64,000 nucleotides of DNA from Simplicispira suum (lineage in GTDB: Bacteria > Pseudomonadota > Gammaproteobacteria > Burkholderiales > Burkholderiaceae_C): assembly GCF_003008595.1 (NCBI RefSeq), contig NZ_CP027669.1, forward strand, positions 3,844,001 through 3,908,000. The letters run 5' to 3'. A model generated the notes under the pieces. The model was given only the letters and a program-made list of their open reading frames with translations, was not told the DNA's origin and did no database searches. The stretch's first letter is position 1. The number at the start of each line of letters is the position of its first letter. Positions 9,850-18,310 of this stretch are shown here, in pieces. Made by a program: the position numbers and the translations under genes.

Positions 9850-10095
9850 AACAACTCGGATTTGTGAGTGCTATACGGCTCACATTTTTCAGATGATGCA
9901 ATTGCGGCCATTTTGCCCGGCTCCGCGCATTGTTCTCCACCCTTTTCGGGCCGTTTGCGCCGCTTTTGCGGCCTGCCCTCTGTTTTCAGGCGTACTCATC
10001 CCTGCGCCGCCAGCAATTGGTGGCGCACCATCCACAGGTTCGATAGCGCAAACAGCAGGTCAAACCGGGGTGGGGACAATCCGATAGGGACGCAG
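9850..10095 (-). mobile_element. probable insertion-sequence remnant (3' end of a transposase)
   Basis: On the minus strand, bases about 10090 down to 9998 read RFDLLFALSNLWMVRHQL followed by LAAQG and a stop, which resembles the C-terminal end of DDE transposases of the IS4/IS5/IS1182 type. About 150 bases of non-coding sequence follow down to near 9850, where the sequence reaches AGTTGTTCAGGGCATCCC, an IS-end-like string. The rest of the element is absent. The stretch from 10096 to 10337 holds nothing I can identify. Confidence 0.45.
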
Positions 10096-10337
10096 GGCTT
10101 TGAGCTCGATATGCAGATAGGAACCTCACCCGCGAAAGCCATCAGGGCCAGCAGGACAACAAGCCTGCACAAACAGGCCGTATGTAAGGCTGCAAGCCCT
10201 TTAAATCCTCACGCCGCTAATTCTTGCTTTCCTGGAGACGTCCATGTAAGGATGTCCCTTGATGTGCTGAAGAGCAGGTAGCGGTGAGCGATTAAGGAAA
10301 AGAGCTCTACGACGCTTGCTGTTCCCTGCCAACGCCC

Positions 10338-10685
10338 CTAAACGTCGTCTCTATCCTGCAGTGCTTCGGCTTCGGCATTTGCCCATTGATCAAACTCTGC
10401 TTGCGCTTTTCTTCGCTCGCGCCAACTGCTGTATCCGAACAAACCTACCCAAAGAAGGAAACCGTAGATCCGGACGTTGTGTACGTTCGCGCCGCCACTC
10501 ATCAGACCCGAAGTGGTCACCAAACCAAAGTGCAAGACACTGTCAATGCCGTATAGCACGGCCCACAAACCCAGCGAGAACGCCACCCTGGCAAAGTAAT
10601 AAGGCTCGACCAGCGGAAACACCACGGCGCCCGCAAGAAAAAATCCAGCAGCAGCGGTCCAAAGCAATTTCCAGATCAGGCGCAT
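10338..10685 (-). CDS. small hypothetical membrane protein
   Basis: A 115-residue protein with three hydrophobic segments (about residues 5-28, 34-55 and 72-88) and a charged C-terminal tail rich in Glu, Arg and Ala (RERRKAQAEFDQWANAEAEA). The first segment is too long and too well followed by further membrane helices to be a cleaved signal. I do not recognise the family. It stands alone between an IS remnant and prpF; codon use looks like that of the neighbours, so I take it as a real gene. Confidence 0.6.
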   Translation of the reverse strand: MRLIWKLLWTAAAGFFLAGAVVFPLVEPYYFARVAFSLGLWAVLYGIDSVLHFGLVTTSGLMSGGANVHNVRIYGFLLWVGLFGYSSWRERRKAQAEFDQWANAEAEALQDRDDV

Positions 10686-10908
10686 AGGGGTGGCGTCGAA
10701 AAATGCAGTGTGCCCAGGAAGCTAAAGAATCACGCGAAGCATGTCGCCACTTGCGCCCTGCGGCGCGGGAGCGTGCAGTCCAGCGGGTGTGCATGGTTCA
10801 GGCGTCGGGTGCCCGCCAAGATGCGCAAGTCTGCCGGCGGACAAGCGTCTGCGACCAGCGTTGGCGAGGGGCTTGAGTTGTTTGCGGGCCGACATCTTGA
10901 GATTCCAA

Positions 10909-12114
10909 TCAAAAATTGTCCACGGGCACACGAACTTGGCCCTCCATCAACACCCGCGCGCTGCGGCTCATTGCGACTTTGGTGACTTGCCATTGCCCAT
11001 CGACCAGCGCTGCTTGCGCACCCACCCGCAACGTGCCCGACGGGTGGCCAAAGCGCACGGACGGGCGCGCAAACCCATCTCCACACTCACCGCCAGCCGC
11101 CAGGTTCACCAGCGTGCCCGGAATCGCAGCCGCCACCCCAACGGCCACAGCCGCAGTACCCATCATGGCGTGGTGCAGTTGGCCCATGGAGAGCGCCCGC
11201 ACCAGCAGGTCGATGTCGCCGGCCTTGATGCGTTTGCCGCTGGACGCGGTGTAGTCGGCGGGCGGGGCGACAAAGGCGAGTTTGGGCGTGTGCGGGCGTG
11301 TGGCGGCATCGCCCAAGTGTTGGATCAGCCCCATTTGCAGGGCGCCCTGGGCGCGGATGGCTTCGAGCCGGGCGAGGGCCGTTGCGTCGCCATTGATGGC
11401 GGCTTGCAGCTCGGTGCCGGTGTAGCCCAGGTCGTGGGCGTTCAGAAAAACGGTCGGGATGCCAGCGTTGATCAGCGTGGCAGCCAAGCGGCCTGTGCCA
11501 GGCACGTCGAGTTCGTCCACCAACCGCGCCGTCGGAAACATCGCCCCGCCGCCCTCGCCCGCATCCGCCGGGTCGACAAATTCCAGCGCCACTTCGGCCG
11601 CAGGAAAGGTCACGCCATCCAGAGCAAAGTCGCCCGTCTCTTGCACCTGGCCATCGCTGATGGGCACGTGGGCGACGATGGATTTTCCGATGTTCGCCTG
11701 CCAGATGCGAATGGTGGCCACGCCGCTCTGCGCAATGCGTGCGGTGTCGATCAGCCCCATATGGATGGCGCAGGGGCCAACGGCGGCGGAGAGATTGCCG
11801 CAGTTGCCGCTCCAGTCGACCACGGATTGGTCGATGGCGACCTGGCCAAACAGGTAGTCGACGTCGTGGCCGGTGCGGGTGCTTTGGCTCAGGATGACCG
11901 CCTTGCTGGTGCTCGACGACCCATTGCCCAGACCGTCGATTTGCTTGCCATACGGGTCGGGGCTGCCGAGCACGCGCAGCAGCAAGGCATCGCGTGCCGG
12001 ACCGGGCTGCCGGGCGGACTCGGGCAGGTCCTGCAGGCGAAAGAACACGCCTTTGCTGGTGCCGCCGCGCATATAGATAGCGGGGATTTTGATTTGCGGG
12101 GCGAAGCGGGGCAT
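10909..12114 (-). CDS. prpF: 2-methylaconitate isomerase (PrpF family)
   Basis: A 401-residue protein that starts with MPRFAPQIKIPAIYMRGGTSKGVFF, the PrpF signature, followed by LGSPDPYGKQIDGLGNGSSSTSKAV and the cysteine-bearing GNCGNLSAAVGPCAI motif that carries a catalytic cysteine in this diaminopimelate-epimerase-like fold. PrpF converts 2-methylaconitate isomers in the AcnD-dependent 2-methylcitrate cycle of propionate breakdown. No prpB, prpC or acnD gene is near, so it may be a detached copy or a paralogue acting on another aconitate-like acid. The frame is open 16 codons upstream; the start is chosen at the family N-terminus. Confidence 0.88.
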   Translation of the reverse strand: MPRFAPQIKIPAIYMRGGTSKGVFFRLQDLPESARQPGPARDALLLRVLGSPDPYGKQIDGLGNGSSSTSKAVILSQSTRTGHDVDYLFGQVAIDQSVVDWSGNCGNLSAAVGPCAIHMGLIDTARIAQSGVATIRIWQANIGKSIVAHVPISDGQVQETGDFALDGVTFPAAEVALEFVDPADAGEGGGAMFPTARLVDELDVPGTGRLAATLINAGIPTVFLNAHDLGYTGTELQAAINGDATALARLEAIRAQGALQMGLIQHLGDAATRPHTPKLAFVAPPADYTASSGKRIKAGDIDLLVRALSMGQLHHAMMGTAAVAVGVAAAIPGTLVNLAAGGECGDGFARPSVRFGHPSGTLRVGAQAALVDGQWQVTKVAMSRSARVLMEGQVRVPVDNF

Positions 12115-12215
12115 GGGATGTGCGAGTGGTTTCAAGGTATCCAATGGGATAGCGTTTCGCACTTATACAGCCTGCGCTGGAGTTTGATTTGCGGGTCGAA
12201 GCAGGCCGGTTGCTT

Positions 12216-12269
12216 AGGGCCTGCTAACACGATGCAAGGGGATCGCGTTGCATAGTGTTATCAGGCCCT
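12216..12269. repeat. long imperfect hairpin
   Basis: AGGGCCTG...TGCAA (12216-12237) pairs with TTGCAT...CAGGCCCT (12248-12269) over 22 positions with two or three mismatches. It covers the stop codon of the frameshifted hydrolase gene and could act as a bidirectional terminator between it and prpF, or be a remnant of a small mobile repeat. Confidence 0.6.
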
Positions 12270-13129
12270 AGCCAGCCATTGCGCGCGCCCCCAGCCACTG
12301 CGATACATGGGACCAAAGCGCTGCGTTGTGGGTCTTGAAGAAGCCGAAGTGGCCGATGCAGCCGCGGAAGCCGCCCGCTGCGGGGATCTCACGGTGCTCG
12401 ATGCGAGCCCCTGTGAACTGGCGCAACAGAGAGCGCACAGCACCGGGCGGCGCGAAGCCGTGGTCATCGGACATCGAGAGGGCAAGCAAGGGCCCGGCGT
12501 AGGCCGCGTAGCCGCGGGTGTCGAGCGCCGGGTCACTGAACAAGTAGCCGCGGGTCAGGCTCCAGCGCCGCCAATCCTGTGCAACGCCCCGCGGCAAGGC
12601 ATGCCCTACGGCCAGCCCATGCCGGCAGGTGGCCCCAAAGCGCCAGCACCAGGGGCATCGCCAGCCACCACGCGCCCAGCAAACGCGGCCACTGCGCCAC
12701 CGGGTAATCGCGCCAATCGCAGCCGCCCGAGGCGATGAGGACCAAGGCGTCGGCGCTGGCAGTGAGCGGTGCCAGTCCTGCCAGATGGCCTCCCGAACTG
12801 TGGCCCACAATAAACAAGCGCCGCGCCGGGTGTTCAGCGCGCACGTAGCGCAGCACGGCTTGCTGGTCGCGTTGGCCCCAGTCGCGCATTGTGGCCGGAT
12901 CGTCGGTGGCGGGCTGCCTTGCCGAGTCACCGATGCCACGCGCATCCCACAGCAGCACGTCAAAGCCTTGATCGCCCAAATGCTGCGCGAAGGCGCCGTA
13001 GTAACGTCGCGGGACGCCCGTTGCGGAGTGCATCACGACCGCAGCCAACGCAGGCCTGGCCCCAGAAGCGCGCACCCAGTTTGCCGCCAACGGGCGGCCA
13101 TCTTCACTCGCAATGTCGAATTTTTCCAT
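12268..13129 (-). pseudogene. alpha/beta hydrolase gene broken by a one-base frameshift
   Basis: The N-terminal two thirds (MEKFDIASEDGRPLAANWV..., with the VGHSSGGH nucleophile elbow) and the C-terminal third (...ALPRGVAQDWRRWSLTRGYLFSDP..., SMSDDHGFAP, GHFGFF with the Asp and His loops) lie in different frames. They join naturally near 12610-12625 if one base is removed (GHLPA then GLAVGHALPRGV). The total span, 862 bases, is one more than a multiple of three, giving a 286-residue product when corrected, the normal length for this COG4757-like family. It is divergent from the MerR gene and carries a MerR-type promoter. A sequencing error is possible. Confidence 0.8.
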
Positions 13130-13161
13130 GCTCTCCAAGCCCCGTTGAACCAAGATTAAGC

Positions 13162-13193
13162 ATGGTACGGTGTGAAGTTCACTCCATAGTCAA
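13162..13193 (-). promoter_or_regulatory. MerR-type promoter/operator of the hydrolase gene
   Basis: On the minus strand TTGACT (13193-13188) and TACCAT (13167-13162) are 20 bases apart, the over-long spacing used by MerR regulators. The spacer holds a near-perfect dyad, GGAGTGAACTTCACACC. The hydrolase ATG follows at 13129 and the MerR gene starts divergently at 13200. Confidence 0.65.
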
Positions 13194-13199
13194 GAGAAA

Positions 13200-13547
13200 A
13201 TGCAGATCAAGTTTCTCGAAGCGCGCAGCGGCCTGCCGCGCGACACTTTGCGGTTCTATGAACGCAGTGGACTCATCACGCCGCCGCGAAGACTTGCCAA
13301 CGGCTACCGCGATTACGATGAGCACACACTGGCCGAGCTCAAGTTCATCGCTGCCGCGCGTGAAGTGGGCTTCACCCTGGCCGAAATCAAGACGGCGATC
13401 CCGCAGTTGAAGGCCCCGCCCGAACAATGCCGCGCTTTGCTCGATGGCCTCAAGGAGCGGCGGCAAGCCGTCGTTGCGCAGCTGGCCCAGCATCGCAAAC
13501 AATTGCGGCGCCTGGATCAGCTCATCCAGCGCTTCGGCGGCGCGTAA
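13200..13547 (+). CDS. MerR-family transcriptional regulator
   Basis: A 115-residue regulator: winged helix-turn-helix in residues 1-70 (IKFLEARSGLPRDTLRFYERSGLI and RDYDEHTLAELKFI), then a long C-terminal dimerisation helix. Only one cysteine (in PPEQCRAL) follows the DNA-binding domain, so it is unlikely to be a classical metal sensor of the CueR or CadR type and is more like the short COG0789 members. It probably controls the divergent hydrolase gene through the 20-bp-spaced promoter between them. Confidence 0.9.
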   Translation: MQIKFLEARSGLPRDTLRFYERSGLITPPRRLANGYRDYDEHTLAELKFIAAAREVGFTLAEIKTAIPQLKAPPEQCRALLDGLKERRQAVVAQLAQHRKQLRRLDQLIQRFGGA

Positions 13548-13587
13548 GGCAAGCGGGCACGGGAGCGGGTGAAGGCTTTCAGTTCAT

Positions 13588-13640
13588 CGAATTTGATAGC
13601 TACTTGCGCTTATGCCATAAGCGCAAGAGGCCATTTTGGC
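13588..13640 (+). repeat. AGCGCT-type short dispersed repeat, copy 2
   Basis: ATTTGATAGCTAC, GCGCTTATGCCATAAGCGC (a perfect dyad) and AGAGGCCATTTTGG in order. It lies in the gap after the MerR gene, which is otherwise empty to 13772. Confidence 0.75.
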
Positions 13641-13772
13641 TTGGTTTTTGGCATAGGCCAGTACGCCCTGGCGGCCTTGCCGATGCCGCGCCCCATCGTC
13701 CGGCCTGCGCTGCAGGGTGACCGAGCTGCGCGGCCTGCGCCGCCCACGCGCTCGAACGCGTGATCGCTTTGG

Positions 13773-14180
13773 TCACTCCATCATTTCCCGAATCGAGCCG
13801 CACACCGAGAGCAATTGCGGCGCGTCCATGCGGCCGATGATGTTGCGCGTAACCGAGCCGATCACCTGCTGCGCCCCCATGAGCCCCACGGTTGCCGACT
13901 GCTCCACCAGGAATCCCGCCTTGGCCTTTTTGAGCGGAGCCAGAAAGTAACCGTCGAAACCGCTTTTCATCAACACGATCACCACGTCGGCCAGAGCGCC
14001 CCGATGGGCGGTGGCGTCGGGCGCGTTCTCTATCAATTCAAGAACCGAGAGCGTCTTTTTGCGCAGTTCCGCAGAATGGAAGAAACGCAAAAACGGCTTG
14101 GTTGGCGCAGCGCGGTGGGACGCTGGTTTGGCGGCGGCCTTGACTGGAGGGGTCGCCTTGGGTTTTGGCGAGGCGGCCAC
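13773..14180 (-). CDS. conserved hypothetical protein
   Basis: A 135-residue protein with a GTG start two bases after the stop of the DUF3185-like gene. The first 30 residues are a low-complexity Ala/Pro/Lys stretch (AASPKPKATPPVKAAAKPA); the rest is a compact domain (FLRFFHSAELRKKTLSVLELIENA, then VLMKSGFDGYFLAPLKKAKAG and MGAQQVIGSVTRNIIGRMDAP). I believe similar proteins occur across Burkholderiales without a known function. The short coupling distance suggests it works with the small membrane protein upstream. Confidence 0.6.
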   Translation of the reverse strand: MAASPKPKATPPVKAAAKPASHRAAPTKPFLRFFHSAELRKKTLSVLELIENAPDATAHRGALADVVIVLMKSGFDGYFLAPLKKAKAGFLVEQSATVGLMGAQQVIGSVTRNIIGRMDAPQLLSVCGSIREMME

Positions 14181-14182
14181 GT

Positions 14183-14404
14183 TCAGCCCTTCTTGCTGCC
14201 CATGACCAGCAAGAGCCCACCCACCACGATGGCCCCGATGCCAGCCCACATCGGTATGTTGACGGTCTTTTTCTCCTTGGCCGAGATCTCCAGCGTGCCA
14301 ATCTTGACCACCGTGCTGTCCTTCGTATAGCTGAAGCCCCCGTAGGCGAGCCCGAGGATGCCGGCGATGATCAGGCCGATGGCGACGAATTTGATTGAGT
14401 TCAT
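14183..14404 (-). CDS. DUF3185-like small membrane protein
   Basis: A 73-residue protein with two membrane helices (about residues 4-24 and 50-68) joined by a polar beta-like loop containing VKIGTLEISAKEKKTVNIP. The ordering and the loop sequence match the small DUF3185 membrane family. Its start is taken at MNSIKF (14404); the upstream codons look unlike coding sequence. It is the first of two closely spaced minus-strand genes. No function is known. Confidence 0.75.
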   Translation of the reverse strand: MNSIKFVAIGLIIAGILGLAYGGFSYTKDSTVVKIGTLEISAKEKKTVNIPMWAGIGAIVVGGLLLVMGSKKG

Positions 14405-14645
14405 GAGGTTGGACTCCTGCGTTTGGCATCCAATCTTCCGCGTCGGCGACGCGAAAGTGGCTGCTTTGCGCGCATTGAAGCACGAACGCCGTGGGCTGTG
14501 CACCGGCCAGTCTCCTGATACGCATCAAGTTCTGGGGACAAAGAGCGTACTCAAGGGATTTACCCGAGAGCCAGCCCCAATGCGACAACCCTAGACTGTG
14601 GCGTCCTGCGCCGCCGTGGCCGCAGGCAGAGGACTGGAGTTAGCC

Positions 14646-16481
14646 TTGCAGCCTACCGACACCGCCCATCCGGACTACTTCCACAAGGTCGTCGATTGCC
14701 AGTGGGCCTGCCCTGCCCACACCCCGGTGCCCGAATACATCCGACTGATTGGGCAAGGCCGTTACGACGATGCCTACACGATCAACTGGGTGTCGAACGT
14801 GTTTCCCGGCATTCTCGGGCGCACCTGCGACCGGCCCTGCGAGCCCGCCTGTCGGCGCGGCCGGGTGGAGGAAGGCAACGGCGCGCAGCCCGAGCCGGTG
14901 GCCATCTGCCGCTTGAAGCGCGTGGCGGCCGACCACAAGAGCGACGCAATCAAGGAGCGCATGCCCGCCATCGCAGAGCGCAACGGCAAGCGCGTGGCCT
15001 GCGTCGGGGCCGGCCCCGCATCCTTGACGGTGGCGCGCGACCTGGCGCCGCTGGGCTACGAGGTGACGGTGTTCGACGCCGAGGCCAAGGCGGGCGGCTT
15101 CATCCGCAGCCAGATTCCGCGTTTCCGCCTGCCCGAATCGGTGATCGACGAAGAAACGGGCTACATCCTCGACATGGGCGTGCAGTTTCGCAGCCAGGAG
15201 CGCGTGGACTCCATGCGCGCGCTGCTGGAGCAAGGCTACGACGCGGTGTTCGTGGGCAGCGGCGCGCCGCGCGGGCGCGATCTAAAGATTCCTGGCCGGC
15301 GCGAGATCGAGGGCAACATCCATATCGGCATCGACTGGCTGGCTTCGGTGTCGTTCGGGCACATCACCAGCATCGCGCCGCGCGTCATCGTGCTGGGTGG
15401 CGGCAACACCGCCATGGACTGCTGCCGCTCGGCGCGGCGCCTGGGCGGCACCGACGTCAAGGTCATCGTGCGCAGCGGTTTTGACGAAATGAAGGCTTCG
15501 CCCTGGGAAAAAGAGGATGCGCTGCACGAGGGCATTCCGATTTTGAACTTCCACGTGCCCAAGACTTTTGAGCACGACAACGGCCAGCTCACTGCCATGA
15601 CCTTCGAGATCGTGCAGGCCGAGTACGACGCGCAAGGGCGCCGCAGCCTGGTGCCCACGGGTGAGCCCGACGTGCGCGTGCCCTGCGACGTGGTGCTGAT
15701 CGCCGTGGGCCAGGAAAATGCGTTTCCGTGGATCGAGGACGATCTGGGCATCGCCTTTGATCGCTGGGGCCTGCCAGAACTCACGCCGGACACCTTTCAA
15801 TCCACGCTGCCGCAGGTGTTCTTCGGCGGGGATGCGGCCTACGGCCCGAAAAACATCATTACCGCCGTGGCGCAGGGGCACGAGGCCGCCGTCTCCATCG
15901 ACCGCTTTCTGCACGGCGAAGACGTGCGCCAGCGGCCGGCGCCGCGCACCAACCTGGTGTCCACCAAGATGGGCATCCACGAGTGGAGCTTCGACAACGA
16001 AGTGTCGAACGACCTTCGCTTCAAGGTGCCATGGGCCAAGGCCGAGGTGGCACTGGCCAGCATTCGGGTGGAAGTGGAGTTGGGGTTCGACGCCGCCACC
16101 GCCTTCAAGGAAGCCAGCCGCTGCCTGAACTGCGACGTGCAGACGGTGTTCAACCGCTCCACCTGCATCGAATGCGATGCCTGTGTGGATATCTGCCCCA
16201 TGGACTGCATCACCTTCACCTTCCATGGCGAAGAGGACGATCTGCGCAGCCGGCTGCAGGCACCCGCAGAGAATCTGACGCAAGCGCTGATGGTCTCTGC
16301 GCCGCTCAAAACCGAGCGCGTCATGGTCAAGGACGAAGACGTCTGCCTGCACTGCGGCCTGTGCGCCGAACGCTGCCCCACCGGTGCCTGGGACATGAAG
16401 AAGTTCCGCCTGGACACCACCCAGGCCGGCCCCGGCTGCCGCGATGCCCAGATCACCCGACACATGCCGGAGGCCGCATGA
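14646..16481 (+). CDS. GltD-like FAD/NAD(P) oxidoreductase with C-terminal 2x[4Fe-4S] ferredoxin domain
   Basis: A 611-residue protein. The N-terminal cysteine region (CQWACPAHTPVPEY and CDRPCEPACRRGR) matches the iron-sulfur head of glutamate synthase small subunits. Two Rossmann motifs follow: GAGPASLTVARDL for FAD and VLGGGNTAMDCCRSA for NAD(P)H. The C-terminus carries two ferredoxin motifs, CIECDACVDICPMDC and CLHCGLCAERCPTGA. It overlaps the next gene by ATGA and should pass electrons between NAD(P)H and the 2-oxoacid oxidoreductase. I choose the TTG at 14646 because GGAG lies 8 bases upstream; a GTG at 14598 would add 16 poorly conserved-looking residues. Confidence 0.88.
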   Translation: MQPTDTAHPDYFHKVVDCQWACPAHTPVPEYIRLIGQGRYDDAYTINWVSNVFPGILGRTCDRPCEPACRRGRVEEGNGAQPEPVAICRLKRVAADHKSDAIKERMPAIAERNGKRVACVGAGPASLTVARDLAPLGYEVTVFDAEAKAGGFIRSQIPRFRLPESVIDEETGYILDMGVQFRSQERVDSMRALLEQGYDAVFVGSGAPRGRDLKIPGRREIEGNIHIGIDWLASVSFGHITSIAPRVIVLGGGNTAMDCCRSARRLGGTDVKVIVRSGFDEMKASPWEKEDALHEGIPILNFHVPKTFEHDNGQLTAMTFEIVQAEYDAQGRRSLVPTGEPDVRVPCDVVLIAVGQENAFPWIEDDLGIAFDRWGLPELTPDTFQSTLPQVFFGGDAAYGPKNIITAVAQGHEAAVSIDRFLHGEDVRQRPAPRTNLVSTKMGIHEWSFDNEVSNDLRFKVPWAKAEVALASIRVEVELGFDAATAFKEASRCLNCDVQTVFNRSTCIECDACVDICPMDCITFTFHGEEDDLRSRLQAPAENLTQALMVSAPLKTERVMVKDEDVCLHCGLCAERCPTGAWDMKKFRLDTTQAGPGCRDAQITRHMPEAA

Positions 16482-18310
16482 AGCCCATGGAAGCCATCAA
16501 CGACTTCGTCATCAAGTTCGCCAACGTCAATGGCTCGGGCTCGGCGTCGGCCAACGAGTTGTTTGCCAAGGCCATCCTGCGCATGGGGGTGCCGGTCAGT
16601 CCGCGCAACATCTTCCCCAGCAACATCCAGGGCATGCCCACCTGGTACGAGGCCCGCGTGTGCGAGCAGGGCTATTCAGGGCGGCGCGGCGGCGTGGACA
16701 TGATGGTGGCGATGAACCCGCAGACCTGGGACGCCGACGTGGCCGAAATCGCGCCCGGCGGCTACCTGTTCTACGACAGCACCCGGCCTATTCCCGCGTC
16801 AAAGTTCCGCCAGGATGTCAGCGTGATTGGCGTCCCGCTGACCGAGATCAGCAACAGCGCCTTCACTGATCCGCGCCAGCGCCAGCTGTTCAAGAACATC
16901 ATCTACGTGGGCGCGCTCTCAGTGCTGCTCGATGTCGAGGCTGAAGTGTTTGAAACGCTTTTTGCCGAGCAGTACCGAGGCAAGGAAATGCTGATCGACG
17001 CCAACGTGCGCGCCCTGCACCTGGGGCGCGACTACGTCAAGGAACACCTGCAGGCGCCCTTGGGCCTTCGGGTGCGCCGGGCCGACAAGGTGGGTGAGCA
17101 GATTTTTACCGACGGCAACAGCGCCATCGCTCTGGGCTGTGTGTATGGCGGCGCCACGGTGGCGGCCTGGTACCCGATTACGCCCTCGTCGTCGGTACCC
17201 GAAGCCTTCCAGAAATACTGCGACAAGTTTCGCGTGGACCCGGACACTGGCCGCAGCAACTTCGCCATCGTGCAGGCCGAAGACGAACTGGCTTCCATCG
17301 GCATGGTGCTGGGCGCCGGCTGGAACGGCGCGCGCGCCTTTACTGCCACCTCGGGCCCGGGCATTTCGTTGATGACGGAATTCATTGGCCTGGCCTACTT
17401 CGCCGAGATTCCGGTCACCATCATCAACGTGCAGCGCGGCGGGCCTTCCACCGGCATGCCCACGCGCACCCAGCAGTCCGACCTGCTGAGCTGCGCCTAC
17501 GCCTCGCACGGCGACACCAAGCATGTGCTGCTGTTCCCCGAAGACCCGCATGAATGCTTTGAACACGCGGCAGCCGCGCTGGACCTGGCCGACCGGCTGC
17601 AAACCCCCATTTTTCTGATGACCGACCTGGACATCGGCATGAACCAGCGCCTGTGCAAGCCCTTTGTCTGGGACGACGCCCGTACCTACGACCGGGGCAA
17701 GGTGATGACCGCCGAAGAGCTGGAGGCGGGCAAGGACTTTGGCCGCTACAAGGACGTGGATGGCGACGGCATTCCCTGGCGCACCTACCCTGGCACGCAT
17801 CCGACCAAAGGCAGCTTCTTCACACGCGGCACCACGCGCGACCCCTATGCCCGCTACTCGGAGCGCGGGCCGGACTACATCTACAACATGGAGCGCCTTT
17901 GCGCCAAGTTCCGCACCGCTGCCGACCTGGTGCCCCAGCCCGTGCTGCGCAGCGCGGATCAGCCGACCTCCCTGGGCGTGCTGTACTTCGGCTCCACCAG
18001 CCCGGCCATGCAGGAAGCGCTGGATGTGCTGACGGCCTCGGGCATCCACATCGACGCCCTGCGCCTGCGCGCCTTTCCCTTCCCGGATTCGGTGGAGCGC
18101 TTCATTGCCGCGCACGAGCTGGTGTTTGTGGTGGAACAGAACCGCGACGCCCAGATGCACGTCCTGCTGGTCAACGAGTTGGGCGTGGACCCGGCGCGTC
18201 TCATCAAGGTGCTGCACTACGACGGCACGCCGATTACGGCGCGCTTCATCACCGAGGCGATCCAGAAGCAGCTGCAAGGCGCCACAGCGCTCATCAAGGA
18301 AGCCGCATGA
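16478..18310 (+). CDS. 2-oxoacid:acceptor oxidoreductase, fused gamma-alpha subunit
   Basis: A 610-residue protein. Residues 1-190 form the gamma domain (NVNGSGSASANELFAKAILRMG, then QGYSGRRGGVDMM), and the rest is the alpha (PorA/KorA) domain with GCVYGGATVAAWYPITPSSS, ATSGPGISLMTEFIGLAYFAEIP and QRGGPSTGMPTRTQQSDLL. The enzyme class cleaves 2-oxoacids with coenzyme A and reduces ferredoxin or a flavoprotein. It overlaps both neighbours by ATGA, so the three genes form one tight operon. The 2-oxoacid (2-oxoglutarate, pyruvate or an aryl acid) cannot be named from sequence alone. Confidence 0.92.
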   Translation: MKPMEAINDFVIKFANVNGSGSASANELFAKAILRMGVPVSPRNIFPSNIQGMPTWYEARVCEQGYSGRRGGVDMMVAMNPQTWDADVAEIAPGGYLFYDSTRPIPASKFRQDVSVIGVPLTEISNSAFTDPRQRQLFKNIIYVGALSVLLDVEAEVFETLFAEQYRGKEMLIDANVRALHLGRDYVKEHLQAPLGLRVRRADKVGEQIFTDGNSAIALGCVYGGATVAAWYPITPSSSVPEAFQKYCDKFRVDPDTGRSNFAIVQAEDELASIGMVLGAGWNGARAFTATSGPGISLMTEFIGLAYFAEIPVTIINVQRGGPSTGMPTRTQQSDLLSCAYASHGDTKHVLLFPEDPHECFEHAAAALDLADRLQTPIFLMTDLDIGMNQRLCKPFVWDDARTYDRGKVMTAEELEAGKDFGRYKDVDGDGIPWRTYPGTHPTKGSFFTRGTTRDPYARYSERGPDYIYNMERLCAKFRTAADLVPQPVLRSADQPTSLGVLYFGSTSPAMQEALDVLTASGIHIDALRLRAFPFPDSVERFIAAHELVFVVEQNRDAQMHVLLVNELGVDPARLIKVLHYDGTPITARFITEAIQKQLQGATALIKEAA

